NCBI GenBank assembly: GCA_021738405.1
Contig: JAIPCC010000017.1
Coordinates: 1-35,766 of the forward strand
Direction: 5' to 3'
Origin: Crocinitomicaceae bacterium
Lineage (GTDB): Bacteria > Bacteroidota > Bacteroidia > Flavobacteriales_D > Crocinitomicaceae
Length of the DNA: 35,766 nucleotides
Below are positions 25,135 to 33,902 of the stretch, in pieces (positions within the stretch are counted from its first letter, which is position 1; each line of letters opens with the position of its first letter). Under the pieces are notes generated by a model. That model made no database searches and had not been told where the DNA came from. It worked only from the letters and a program-made list of their open reading frames with translations. Made by a program: the position numbers and the translations under genes.

Positions 25135-26601
25135 ATGAAAAAAACTATTTTTTGCGGTCTTTTTTTGCTAGGAAGCACCTCTTTTTGGGCACAGCAAAAA
25201 ATCACCTATGAAGCTTATGACCTCCCGAACGGGTTGCATGTCATCTTGCATGAAGAACACGCCACTCCTATTGTAGCAGTATCTGTACTCTACCACGTTG
25301 GCTCGAAAAACGAAAACCCAAACCGCACGGGTTTTGCACACTTTTTTGAACACTTGTTGTTTGAAGGATCTGCCAACATTGGCCGTGGCGAATACAGCGA
25401 ACTCGTCGAAAAAAATGGCGGTACGCTCAACGCCAACACCTCCCAAGACCGCACTTATTATTACGAAGTTTTGCCTTCGAATCAGCTAGAGTTAGGGCTT
25501 TGGCTCGAAAGTGAGCGCATGCTCCACGCCAAAGTCGACATCAAAGGCATCGAGACGCAACGCAGCGTGGTCAAAGAAGAAAAAAGACAGCGCGTAGACA
25601 ACCAACCTTACGGGTCTTTCTTCACAGAGATTTTCAAGCGTGTTTTTGAAACGCATCCGTACAATTGGGCGCCAATTGGCAGCATGGAACACCTCGATGC
25701 TGCGCAAGAAGAAGACTACGTCAATTTTTACAAAACGTTCTACGTCCCTTCTAACGCCACGCTTTCAATTGCTGGCGATATCAACATCGAACAAACCAAA
25801 AAATGGATTGCGCAATATTTCGGTTCTATCCCGAAAGGCCAAGCCATCAACCTCTACCGCGACTTCATCAACTTGAGCGACGACGCTTTTCAGGCTAGAT
25901 ACAACATCTCCAAAAGCGAATTTGACCAAAAGAACTTCATGGCTTCTAACTCGCCAGCAGCCAAAAAAATGCTCGCGACCTACCTCAATCAGCCTTGCCA
26001 AATTGAAAGACCGCGCAAAGACAACCAAGCCATTTCCGGACTCATCAAAGACACCATCTACGACAACATCCAGTTACCCGGTCTTTTCATTGGATACAAA
26101 ATGCCAGCGCAAATGCATCCTGATACCTATGCACTTGAATTCTTGAACGAAGTATTGTCGAGCGGTAGCTCTTCGCGCATCAATAAAGAGATTGTGGAAA
26201 AACGTCAGTTGGCGCAATATGCGTTCTCTTTCAACTACGGCCTCGAAGACGCCGGAATTGGTATCATGGCCGCAATTGCACCGCAAGAAGTTTCCTTGGA
26301 TACCCTTTTGGCCGCTCTAGACTCACAAATTGCAGCCATCAAAAGCGCTCTAATTAGCGAAGAAGAATTTCAGAAAGTTCGAAATAAGTTCGAAAACGAC
26401 ATTGCCTCTAGCAATTCAAGTATTGCAGGTATTGCCGAGAACTTGGCAGACAACCATGTCTATTACGGAGACGCCAACCGCGTCAATACGCTGCTTTCCA
26501 ACTACCAAAAAGTGACCAGAGAAGACATCTTAAGAGTAGCCAACACCTACCTTACTCAAGATGCGCGCGTGATCCTTTATTACTTACCTAAAGAAAAATA
26601 A
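25135..26601 (+). CDS. M16-family zinc protease, active subunit
   Basis: 489 residues, signal peptide MKKTIFCGLFLLGSTSFWA. The inverted zinc motif HxxEH is present as HFFEH (69-73), with the distal Glu in KEEKRQ (E149). GFAHFFEHLLFEGS and the preceding YHVGSKNENPNRTG are standard for bacterial peptidasome-type M16B enzymes. Such proteins work as a pair with a catalytically dead partner, which follows here after five bases. An insert of about 70 residues sits around residues 245-320. The in-frame ATG at 25114 would place seven residues before the signal peptide and is not used. Confidence 0.9.
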   Translation: MKKTIFCGLFLLGSTSFWAQQKITYEAYDLPNGLHVILHEEHATPIVAVSVLYHVGSKNENPNRTGFAHFFEHLLFEGSANIGRGEYSELVEKNGGTLNANTSQDRTYYYEVLPSNQLELGLWLESERMLHAKVDIKGIETQRSVVKEEKRQRVDNQPYGSFFTEIFKRVFETHPYNWAPIGSMEHLDAAQEEDYVNFYKTFYVPSNATLSIAGDINIEQTKKWIAQYFGSIPKGQAINLYRDFINLSDDAFQARYNISKSEFDQKNFMASNSPAAKKMLATYLNQPCQIERPRKDNQAISGLIKDTIYDNIQLPGLFIGYKMPAQMHPDTYALEFLNEVLSSGSSSRINKEIVEKRQLAQYAFSFNYGLEDAGIGIMAAIAPQEVSLDTLLAALDSQIAAIKSALISEEEFQKVRNKFENDIASSNSSIAGIAENLADNHVYYGDANRVNTLLSNYQKVTREDILRVANTYLTQDARVILYYLPKEK

Positions 26602-26606
26602 GCCTC

Positions 26607-28688
26607 ATGAAAAGTCTATATCTCCTCCTGATATTGATCCTGACCAACAGTGTTTTTGCACAGCTAGATCGATCGCAAAGACCAGCTGCGGCTGCGGCTC
26701 AGAAAATCAACATCCCTGCCTCACAGGTATTCACCACCGCTAACGGCATCACGGTTATTTTGTCTGAAAATCACAAAATACCAAAGGTATCTATCGAAAT
26801 GAGCCTTGGATCTACTCCACGACTAGAAGGCGAGAAAGCTGGCCTAGCAGATTTCGCTGGTTCCTTATTGATGTCTGGTACGGCTACCCGCTCCAAAGAT
26901 CAGCTCGACCGCGAAATCGACTTTATTGGCGCCAACCTTTCAGCAGGTTCTTCTAGCATGTACTTGAGCTGCCTCACCAAGCATCTCGACAAAGGCCTAG
27001 ACCTCATGACTGACGTCTTGTACAACGCCAATTTCCCAGAAAGTGAAGTCGAGCGCATCCGCAAGCAAAACTTATCTGGCATGCAATCGACCAAAGCAGA
27101 CGCAGGTGAAATGGCAACAAATGCAACTAGAGCAGTCAACTTCCCTGGGCATCCGCTAGGTGAAATCATGACCGAAGCCACGCTACAAAATATATCTCGC
27201 GAAGACCTCATACAGTATTACAAATCGAACTTCACCCCACAAGGCAGTTACCTGGTTGTGGTTGGCGACATCACCAGAGCGCAAACTGAAGCAATGGTGA
27301 CGCGTTATTTTGCTGCATGGCAAGGTGGCCCCGTTTACCAAAGCGATCTTGGCAAAGGGCAATTTGACAAAGGAAACCGCGTCATCTTTGTCAAAAAACC
27401 AGGTGCTGTTCAATCTGTGGTTTATGTCACCTTCCCGATTGATATCCGCGCTGGCCACAAAGACCAACTCGCACTCAATGTATTGAACGGCATTTTGGGT
27501 GGCGGCGGCTTTGGCACACGCCTCATGCAAAACCTCCGCGAAGACAAAGCCTTTACATATGGTTGTTATTCTTCGCTCAACATCACCGAAAACGGCTCTT
27601 GGATGTCGGCAGGTGGTAATTTCAAAAATGCGGTAACGGACTCCGCTATCACGGAAATCCTCAAAGAATTTGCGGATATTATTGAAGCGCAGGTAACCGA
27701 CGAAGAGCTCAGCCTCACTAAAAATAACATGGCGGGTGGTTTTGCGCGTTCTTTAGAGCGCCCTCAGACCGTTGCGCGTTTTGCCCTCAATACCATCAAG
27801 CAAAAATTAGCTCCTGACTACTACCAAAACTACCTTCAACAGCTCGAAGCCATCAGTAAAGAGGATGTCTTGCGTGCGGCCCAACAATATTTTACGGCCA
27901 AAAACTGCCACATTATTGTGGTGGGCAATGAAGAGATCCTACCCAAGCTTTTGGTTTTTGATACCGACGGTAAAATCGAGAAGCTAGATGCATTTGGTGC
28001 GCCAATTAAAGAAACAAAAAACGCTGACATCACTGCAGACCAGCTCATCGAAGCGTATGCAATGGCCATCACCGGAACAACGTCTAAAAAAGCACTTTTG
28101 AAAAAGGTAAAAACCTTGAAATCTTACTCGCGTGAATCAGAAATGAGTTCTGCTCAAATTCCTTTTGTTCTCACCTCCACAGACTATTTTTGGAATGGTG
28201 GCAACGAAGCGAGCAAAATGGAAATGCCGGGTATGGTTTTACAAAAATCGTATTACGATGGTAAATCAGGTTATACATTCAGCATGCAAGGTGGCCGCGA
28301 AGACCTCAAAGCCGAAGAAATCGCTGCCAAGCAAAAAGCGAGTGGCTTTATTCCCGAACTCAATTACAAAGCAAACGGCATGAACTATGAGCTCAAAGGT
28401 ATTGAGAACATCGATGGGCAAGATTGCTACGTGTTGTACACCAACGATGGCATGGCTGAAAACTATGACTTCTACAACGTCCAATCATTCATGAAGGTGC
28501 GTTCAACAAACATCCGTAAAATGGATGAAGAAATCGTAGAAACCACTACCAATTACAGTGATTACAAAGCAGTAGATGGCTTCACGTTTGCACACGCCTT
28601 CAGTATGTCAGTCGGAAAAATGACGCTCAATGGGGTGGTTAAAACCATTTCAGTGAACCCAAAATTGGTTATCACCGAAGATTTTTAA
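26607..28688 (+). CDS. M16-family partner without zinc site, with extra C-terminal domain
   Basis: 693 residues, signal peptide MKSLYLLLILILTNSVFA. The first 450 residues are an M16 fold. The place of HxxEH reads GLADFAGSLLMSGT, so no zinc can bind: it is the inactive half that supplies an Arg/Tyr-type substrate pocket in known heterodimers. The stretch GGGGFGTRLMQNLREDKAFTYG matches the family's conserved R/Y region. Residues about 470-693 form an added domain rich in beta strands (EMPGMVLQKSYYDGKSGYTF, IDGQDCYVLYTNDG) resembling the LolA-like fold of outer-membrane lipoprotein sorting proteins. The gene ends before a terminator at 28710. Confidence 0.88.
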   Translation: MKSLYLLLILILTNSVFAQLDRSQRPAAAAAQKINIPASQVFTTANGITVILSENHKIPKVSIEMSLGSTPRLEGEKAGLADFAGSLLMSGTATRSKDQLDREIDFIGANLSAGSSSMYLSCLTKHLDKGLDLMTDVLYNANFPESEVERIRKQNLSGMQSTKADAGEMATNATRAVNFPGHPLGEIMTEATLQNISREDLIQYYKSNFTPQGSYLVVVGDITRAQTEAMVTRYFAAWQGGPVYQSDLGKGQFDKGNRVIFVKKPGAVQSVVYVTFPIDIRAGHKDQLALNVLNGILGGGGFGTRLMQNLREDKAFTYGCYSSLNITENGSWMSAGGNFKNAVTDSAITEILKEFADIIEAQVTDEELSLTKNNMAGGFARSLERPQTVARFALNTIKQKLAPDYYQNYLQQLEAISKEDVLRAAQQYFTAKNCHIIVVGNEEILPKLLVFDTDGKIEKLDAFGAPIKETKNADITADQLIEAYAMAITGTTSKKALLKKVKTLKSYSRESEMSSAQIPFVLTSTDYFWNGGNEASKMEMPGMVLQKSYYDGKSGYTFSMQGGREDLKAEEIAAKQKASGFIPELNYKANGMNYELKGIENIDGQDCYVLYTNDGMAENYDFYNVQSFMKVRSTNIRKMDEEIVETTTNYSDYKAVDGFTFAHAFSMSVGKMTLNGVVKTISVNPKLVITEDF

Positions 28689-28709
28689 TCCAAATAAAAC
28701 TTCAAAATC

Positions 28710-28734
28710 AAGCAACTTTCGAGTGGCTTTTTTT
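28710..28734 (+). terminator. Terminator of the M16 pair
   Basis: Stem AAGCAACT (28710-28717), TTCG loop, AGTGGCTT (28722-28729) with one A-G mismatch, then T to 28734. It lies immediately before a promoter-like sequence for the next gene. Confidence 0.7.
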
Positions 28735-28735
28735 A

Positions 28736-28743
28736 TACTTTTA
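28736..28743 (+). promoter_or_regulatory. Possible -7 element (TACTTTTA) for the Asp-box gene
   Basis: Seven of eight bases match TAnnTTTG and it ends four bases before ATG 28748, the spacing seen at the exact elements elsewhere. Confidence 0.35.
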
Positions 28744-28747
28744 AAAG

Positions 28748-30259
28748 ATGAAATTGCTTTGTCTCCTACTGCTATTGTTTTCTGTGCGCGCAAATGCACA
28801 AAACATCCTTGTTTCTTCCGGAAATCTCTTTGAAGGAGAGCCTTATTTGGCTGTCGATCCGCAGAACAGCAATCATTTAGTAGCGGCGTGGATGGGCTTT
28901 CAGCTCAATCAAAAAATTGTGATCAAGAGTGTGGTATCCACAGACGGCGGCAGCAGCTGGTCGGCGCCCATTTGGCAAGCGCATCAGCAGGCGGGCAATA
29001 GCAGTGCCGATGTGTCTTTGGGTTTTGACCTCAACGGCAACCTCTACATGGCTTATATCGATTACGACAACGTCAATTTCAGCAACGGCGCCGTGATTTG
29101 CAGAAAATCAACCGACGGTGGCTTGAGCTGGGGTGCGGCGGTGGTAGCCAGATCAATTAGTTCTTGCCCAAACAAACTATGCATTGACCGCCCTTGGATT
29201 GCCGTAGACCCGCTCACCGGTGGGGTCGTGATCACGAGCACGAATGCCAACCAACCGGGTCTCGTACAGGCACCTTTTCATCCGTACATGGCTATATCTG
29301 CCAATCAGGGCGCAAGTTTTAGCTTACAAGAACTCGATAGCGCGCCTTATTTGGCTGGCAATGCCATTACCCAACCGATGCCCTCGCCTGCATTTGCCAA
29401 TGACGGCTTTTTTATGGCTGCTTATCCGAGTTACGACCCCGCTCAAAGTATTTTGCCGCGCATTGTGGAGGTCAATAAATCGGTGGTTTCTTCCTTTTAC
29501 AATTACCAAATTGCGTTTCAAGGGATTGGTTTTGGCACGCAAAACGACACGCTCAAAAGTGGGCCTCACCTTTCCTTAGACCCTGCCAATTCCAATCGCG
29601 CTAATTACGCTTTTATAAGTGAGGTTTATGGAGACCCCGATATCGCGTATATCGAAAAGAGCAACGGCGTTTGGTCTGCACCGGCGCGCCTCAATCAAGA
29701 TACACAGGGCAACGGCGTGATCCAAGATCTCATTTGGTCCGATTACGACACCGATGGCGACTTAGCGGTTTGTTGGCGAGACCGCCGCAATGGCCTACCT
29801 GGCACCTACCAAAGCCCGAGTCAGATTTTCTGTCGCATCCAGAGCAACCAAACATGGGGCACTGAATTTTTGATCAGTCCGTTGGTGGCGCACGACTCCA
29901 TCTTGCTCGAAAATGGCAATGACTTTCTAAATGTGCAATTCAGCAACAACCAACTTTACACCATTTGGGGCGATGTACGCCAGGGTACCCTCAAAATATT
30001 TTTGAATCATTTTGACCAATTGAGCAACTCCAGCAATACCAATCCCATCCCGACTTTTGACCCCGTTTTCCCCAATCCGAGTAAGGGTATCTTCCATATT
30101 GCTCAGGAAATGATTGGCTTGCCTTTTGTTCTATATGCGATGGACGGTCATATCCTGAAAAAAGGCACACTTCTAAATGATTTGGACCTTTCTCAATATG
30201 GCGTAGGCACTTATTTTTTGAAGGTTGAACAATATACCTTTCCACTCATCAAAAATTAG
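28748..30259 (+). CDS. T9SS-exported Asp-box (BNR) beta-propeller
   Basis: 503 residues, signal peptide MKLLCLLLLLFSVRANA. Two Asp-box motifs are clear, STDGGSSW (64-71) and STDGGLSW (121-128), typical of sialidase-like six-bladed propellers. A run of propeller strands continues to about residue 425. The sialidase FRIP motif and catalytic arginine triad were not seen, so glycosidase activity is not claimed. The C-terminal ~70 residues are a T9SS type A tail (VFPNPSKGIFHIAQ…LDLSQYGVGTYFLKVE). It stands alone between a terminator and the dnaX promoter. Confidence 0.82.
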   Translation: MKLLCLLLLLFSVRANAQNILVSSGNLFEGEPYLAVDPQNSNHLVAAWMGFQLNQKIVIKSVVSTDGGSSWSAPIWQAHQQAGNSSADVSLGFDLNGNLYMAYIDYDNVNFSNGAVICRKSTDGGLSWGAAVVARSISSCPNKLCIDRPWIAVDPLTGGVVITSTNANQPGLVQAPFHPYMAISANQGASFSLQELDSAPYLAGNAITQPMPSPAFANDGFFMAAYPSYDPAQSILPRIVEVNKSVVSSFYNYQIAFQGIGFGTQNDTLKSGPHLSLDPANSNRANYAFISEVYGDPDIAYIEKSNGVWSAPARLNQDTQGNGVIQDLIWSDYDTDGDLAVCWRDRRNGLPGTYQSPSQIFCRIQSNQTWGTEFLISPLVAHDSILLENGNDFLNVQFSNNQLYTIWGDVRQGTLKIFLNHFDQLSNSSNTNPIPTFDPVFPNPSKGIFHIAQEMIGLPFVLYAMDGHILKKGTLLNDLDLSQYGVGTYFLKVEQYTFPLIKN

Positions 30260-30303
30260 ACTTTCTGTTGATATCTTAGGGGTGTATTTTTAAAAATAAG
30301 CGG

Positions 30304-30311
30304 TATCTTTG
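30304..30311 (+). promoter_or_regulatory. -7 element (TATCTTTG) for the dnaX operon
   Basis: Exact TAnnTTTG match ending four bases before the dnaX ATG, implying a leaderless or nearly leaderless message. A 14-base palindrome (TATTTTTAAAAATA) lies just upstream at 30285-30298. Confidence 0.55.
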
Positions 30312-30315
30312 AAAC

Positions 30316-31431
30316 ATGAGTGAATTTGTTGTATCGGCTCGCAAATACCGCCCGCAAACCTTTGATACGGTTGTGGGGCAGCAATCTATTACCAACACAC
30401 TCAAAAATGCGATCCAAAACAAACACCTCGCACAGGCTTTTTTGTTCTGCGGTTCAAGAGGTGTCGGCAAAACAACCACGGCGCGTATTTTAGCCAAAAC
30501 CATCAACTGCTTCAATCCTACATCAGCCATTGAAGCCTGCGATCAATGCGATTCCTGTCTTTCTTTTCATACCGGAAACTCTCTCAATATCTATGAGCTA
30601 GATGCCGCCTCCAACAACTCCGTTGACGACATCCGCAACCTCATCGATCAAGTGCGTATTGCGCCGCAACTTGGCAGCCACAAAGTGTATATCATCGATG
30701 AGGTCCACATGCTCTCCGCCAGCGCTTTTAACGCCTTTCTCAAGACCTTAGAAGAACCGCCAAAACATGCCATCTTCATCTTGGCCACCACCGAGAAGCA
30801 TAAAATCATCCCAACCATTCTTTCAAGGTGTCAGATTTTTGACTTCCAAAGAATTCGCGTCAAAGACATCGCCGATCACCTCGGTACAATTGCCACCAAA
30901 GAAGGTGTTTCCGCAGACCCAGAAGCACTGCACCAAATTGCCTTGAAAGCAGATGGCGCCTTGCGCGATGCCCTCTCTATCTTTGATCAATTGGTCACTT
31001 TTGCGGGCAACACACTTACCTACAAAGACGTCCTCGAGAACCTGCACATCCTCGACTACGAATATTATTTCAAAGTCATTGAGGCAACTGAAAAGGAAGA
31101 CATCCCATCTGCCCTACTCATCCTCAACGACATCTATGAAAAAGGCTTTGATGGCCATCAATTCGTCATCGGGCTCGCCGAACACCTCCGCAATATCTTG
31201 GTGTGCAAAGACCCCAGAACAGCCAGTTTACTAGAAGCTCCAGACACCGTCAAGCAGCGCTTTACCCAACAAGCCAACGAAATTGAAGCCCAGCGCTTAT
31301 TGCGCGGCCTTCAGGTGCTCTCCAAAACCGACGTCGAATATAAGGCCTCCAAAAACCAACGCCTGCTCATCGAGGTAGCCCTCATGCAGCTCTGCTCACT
31401 CAAGCAGGAGCAAGAAAAAAAAAAGGCCTAA
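30316..31431 (+). CDS. dnaX: DnaX short (gamma-like) product, zero frame
   Basis: Reading without a shift gives 371 residues ending EQEKKKA and TAA. This keeps the ATPase and oligomerisation domains and loses the tail that would bind polymerase and helicase, exactly what E. coli gamma is. In E. coli the zero frame makes tau and the shift makes gamma; here the logic appears reversed. If the A run is one base longer in the real genome, this product would not exist as a zero-frame ORF. Confidence 0.6.
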   Translation: MSEFVVSARKYRPQTFDTVVGQQSITNTLKNAIQNKHLAQAFLFCGSRGVGKTTTARILAKTINCFNPTSAIEACDQCDSCLSFHTGNSLNIYELDAASNNSVDDIRNLIDQVRIAPQLGSHKVYIIDEVHMLSASAFNAFLKTLEEPPKHAIFILATTEKHKIIPTILSRCQIFDFQRIRVKDIADHLGTIATKEGVSADPEALHQIALKADGALRDALSIFDQLVTFAGNTLTYKDVLENLHILDYEYYFKVIEATEKEDIPSALLILNDIYEKGFDGHQFVIGLAEHLRNILVCKDPRTASLLEAPDTVKQRFTQQANEIEAQRLLRGLQVLSKTDVEYKASKNQRLLIEVALMQLCSLKQEQEKKKA

Positions 31432-32045
31432 CTGAGCGCATCGACATCCTGCCGTCGCCCAAACAAACGCTGCGCAAAACCAACACCAATAAACCTGCAG
31501 CAGATCAAGCAGCAGCAGCTCCAAGCGCCCCACCACAATTACCTGTCAAAGAACCCGCTGCGCAACTGAGCAAGCCTCAGGGCAACGTCAAGGCAAACAT
31601 CATCTCCATCCGCGAGACCCTCGAAAAAGACAAAGCCAGCAACCAGCAGGTGCGTCAAGAAGACCTCCCCCGCGAAGGTTTTCACCTCGATCACGTCAAA
31701 ATGTATTGGAAACAATTTGCGTTTCAAGTCAAGGAAGACGGAATGGAAACCTTCTACAATGCCCTGATCAAGCGCGACCCTATTTTAAAAGGCGACGAAC
31801 TCCTCGAGCTCACCGTAGACAACCTCGTACAGCAGAACTACATCCAAACCCACTTGCTCACTTTCAAAGAATTCATGCGCAAGCAACTCAACAACTTCTA
31901 TTTAGACATCGTTTTGGTCCAGGCTGCTCCCGACGAAGAAGAAGTCAAGTTCCTCACTGGCAAAGACAAATTTGCGGCTTTGGCGCGCAAGAACCCCAAT
32001 CTTCATACGCTCAAGAACCGCTTCAATCTCGACATAGACTACTGA
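30316..32045 (+). CDS. dnaX: DNA polymerase III tau subunit, made by -1 shift at an A10 run
   Basis: Clamp-loader ATPase and polymerase organiser. The zero frame covers the three clamp-loader domains: Walker A GSRGVGKT (46-53), zinc-binding Cys C65/C75/C78/C81, IIDEVHMLS, and the sensor-1 stretch ATTEKHKIIPTILSRCQ. It ends two codons after a run of ten A (31415-31424). The -1 frame then continues without interruption for 206 codons from 31425 to the stop at 32043-32045, through a Pro/Ala/Gln-rich linker and a C-terminal domain (FHLDHVKMYWKQFAFQV…LTFKEFMRKQLNNFYLDI) typical of Bacteroidota DnaX. The joined product is 576 residues. The -1 stop overlaps the menE ATG (TGATG), so normal operon coupling requires the shift. 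Confidence 0.8.
31406..31425 (+). promoter_or_regulatory. dnaX frameshift signal: slippery A run with upstream AGGAG
   Basis: In zero frame the codons are GAA AAA AAA AAG, containing the heptamer A AAA AAG (31419-31425), the same slippery sequence as in E. coli dnaX. AGGAG at 31406-31410 lies eight bases upstream, similar to the stimulatory Shine-Dalgarno-like site of E. coli. The ten-A run (31415-31424) would also allow transcriptional slippage. No strong downstream hairpin was found. Confidence 0.7.
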
Positions 32046-33058
32046 TGCAAGCCAAGTGGTTTTTCATGGACTCAGACGCAGAACTACAAGCAGCTGCCGC
32101 GCGCTTTCTAGAAAACTGGAACACCAATGCGCCTTTTCAAATCAAAAGTTCTGGCACAACTGGCCTACCTCAGTTGCATACTTTCAACAAAACACAGCTG
32201 ACGCATTCAGCCTTAGCTAGCAATACAGCGTTGCAATTAAATGCCCAAACACAATCGCTTCTCTGCTTGCCGCTTTCAAGCGTTGGTGGCCTCATGTTGT
32301 TGGCGCGGTCTGTGGTTGGAAATTTTGAAGTACAACTGCAGCTACCGAGTGCCAGGCCGCTACAAAACCTGCGTCAACAAATAGATTTTGTAGCCATGGT
32401 ACCCACCCAATTACAACAAAGCTTACAGCACGACCTCCAACAACTCAAAGGAATTGCACAAATTTTAGTGGGTGGCGGCCAAATGAGCAGCGAACTCATT
32501 GCAGCTTGTCAAAGTGCTCAACTGGAGGTCTGGCAAAGTTACGGCATGACCGAAACGCTGTCTCATGTGGCACTGCGCAAAGTGAGCCCTATTGAAGAAC
32601 CTTTTTTTAACGCGCTGCCCGGCATTACTTTTTCGAGCAAAAACGACTGTTTGGCGATCTATTATCCAGCGCTCCAAAGCCAGGAGCTCGTGACCAAAGA
32701 CATTGTTGAACTCCACAACCCCAGTACTTTTACCTGGTTAGGACGTGCAGACAACGCGATCAATTCGGGCGGTTTCAAGGTTATTCCAGAAATTTTAGAA
32801 GCGCAACTCGACAAACACCTCGATGCAGCGTTTTTCATCACCTCCTTACCCGATGCTAAATGGGGTCAAATGGTTGCCATTGCAATTGAAGCAAATGAAA
32901 AACCTGTATTTCCAGATTTTCAGCAAATAGGCCTCAAGGCTGCTGAAATACCGCGAAAATATGCGCTCGTGCCGCATTTTAAACGCACCGAAACACAAAA
33001 AATCAAGCGCCAAGAAATACTCCAATCCCTTACCGATGCAGACTGGAGACCCCTATAA
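32045..33058 (+). CDS. menE: o-Succinylbenzoate-CoA ligase-like AMP-forming enzyme
   Basis: 337 residues, a short adenylate-forming ligase as usual for Bacteroidota MenE. The motifs are the ATP loop SSGTTGLPQ (35-43, with Gln where Lys is usual), WQSYGMTETLSHVAL, GRADNAINSGGFKVIPEI and the C-terminal catalytic lysine region TETQKIKRQEI. In menaquinone synthesis it activates o-succinylbenzoate with CoA. No other men genes are in the window, so the substrate is assigned by family. The start overlaps the tau-frame stop of dnaX by one base, and its 3' end overlaps the J-domain gene by 23 bases. Confidence 0.8.
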   Translation: MQAKWFFMDSDAELQAAAARFLENWNTNAPFQIKSSGTTGLPQLHTFNKTQLTHSALASNTALQLNAQTQSLLCLPLSSVGGLMLLARSVVGNFEVQLQLPSARPLQNLRQQIDFVAMVPTQLQQSLQHDLQQLKGIAQILVGGGQMSSELIAACQSAQLEVWQSYGMTETLSHVALRKVSPIEEPFFNALPGITFSSKNDCLAIYYPALQSQELVTKDIVELHNPSTFTWLGRADNAINSGGFKVIPEILEAQLDKHLDAAFFITSLPDAKWGQMVAIAIEANEKPVFPDFQQIGLKAAEIPRKYALVPHFKRTETQKIKRQEILQSLTDADWRPL

Positions 33059-33902
33059 AGTACTCGGATTGAAAGTTGGCGCTAGTCCGGATGAAATCCG
33101 GAGTGCGTATCGCCGCTTGGTAAAAAAATACCATCCCGACCGCAATCCTTCGGCTTCAGCTGCCACTCAGTTTATCGCAGTTCAGACCGCATATGAGCAA
33201 CTGAGCTCAGGACAAAATGCAGCAGCTCCTGATGCGGTGGAGCAACATTACCGCGCGCGGCAAGCACAATACGACCAAGACCTCGAAGCCTACAAGCAAC
33301 AACGCGCGGCGGCCAGAGAAAAAATAAGGCAGCGCAAACAAAATGAGGAAGCCTACAAAATGGCCTATTTGCAAAAGCTCAAAAGCGGAAAAATTGGATT
33401 TTGGCACCGCGCTGTTGCTTGCTTAGGCGCCCTGCTTTTTGTGGTGCTTTGGACCGATTTTTTCTTGCCTGAAAAACAAACGCCAATTCGTGCGGCAGCT
33501 TATGGCCTTCATACTTACAGCAGCGTTGATGGCCACCTGGTGCAATTGTTCAAAAGCACAGATGAGCGCGCATTTTGGGTGGCCGATTACCTGAGCCAAA
33601 ACTTGCAAAAAACACAAAATTTACGCAGCATCGAAACCCCATGGCTGCATCAGGTGAAAGCACTAACTTTTCACGACGGACTATATGAACTGAGCGTTCC
33701 CATTCATTTTAGTTTTTATTGGGCGCAAATCTGGCTCAGCTTGCTATTTTTAATCCCACTGCTTTCTTGGTATTTTGCGAGTGCCGATATCATTTTTGTG
33801 GCGGGTTCTTTTGTGTCGCGGTATGCTATACTCGGCTGCATGCTGTGGTTTTTGCTTAGCGAAAACCGTTTTATTCACCTGCTAAGTTTAGGGCAATTAT
33901 GA
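33036..33902 (+). CDS. Membrane-anchored J-domain protein
   Basis: 288 residues. An N-terminal J domain (about 5-60) has PYKVLGLKVGASPDEIRSAYRRLVKKYHPDRNP with the HPD motif at 33-35, so it should stimulate an Hsp70 (DnaK). A charged, coiled-coil-prone segment (68-115) follows, then a transmembrane helix (122-144), an extramembrane domain (about 145-225) and two C-terminal helices (226-247 and 251-274). There is no DnaJ zinc finger or substrate domain, so it is a specialised co-chaperone rather than DnaJ. ATG 33036 gives the J domain start and overlaps menE; the four-base overlap ATGA joins it to nth. Confidence 0.82.
   Translation: MQTGDPYKVLGLKVGASPDEIRSAYRRLVKKYHPDRNPSASAATQFIAVQTAYEQLSSGQNAAAPDAVEQHYRARQAQYDQDLEAYKQQRAAAREKIRQRKQNEEAYKMAYLQKLKSGKIGFWHRAVACLGALLFVVLWTDFFLPEKQTPIRAAAYGLHTYSSVDGHLVQLFKSTDERAFWVADYLSQNLQKTQNLRSIETPWLHQVKALTFHDGLYELSVPIHFSFYWAQIWLSLLFLIPLLSWYFASADIIFVAGSFVSRYAILGCMLWFLLSENRFIHLLSLGQL

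Noticed and set aside
28748-30259. Sialidase assignment for the Asp-box protein
   Set aside because: Asp boxes occur in many propellers; the FRIP motif and catalytic arginines of sialidases were not seen.
30285-30298. 14-base palindrome TATTTTTAAAAATA before dnaX as an operator
   Set aside because: Only A and T, easily formed by chance in a spacer, and no repeat elsewhere in the window.
31415-31431. dnaX as a pseudogene or pure sequencing error
   Set aside because: Both frames are intact with good family matches, the break falls exactly at a known type of slippery site, and the downstream frame's stop overlaps the next start. An A-run length error remains possible and is stated in the finding.
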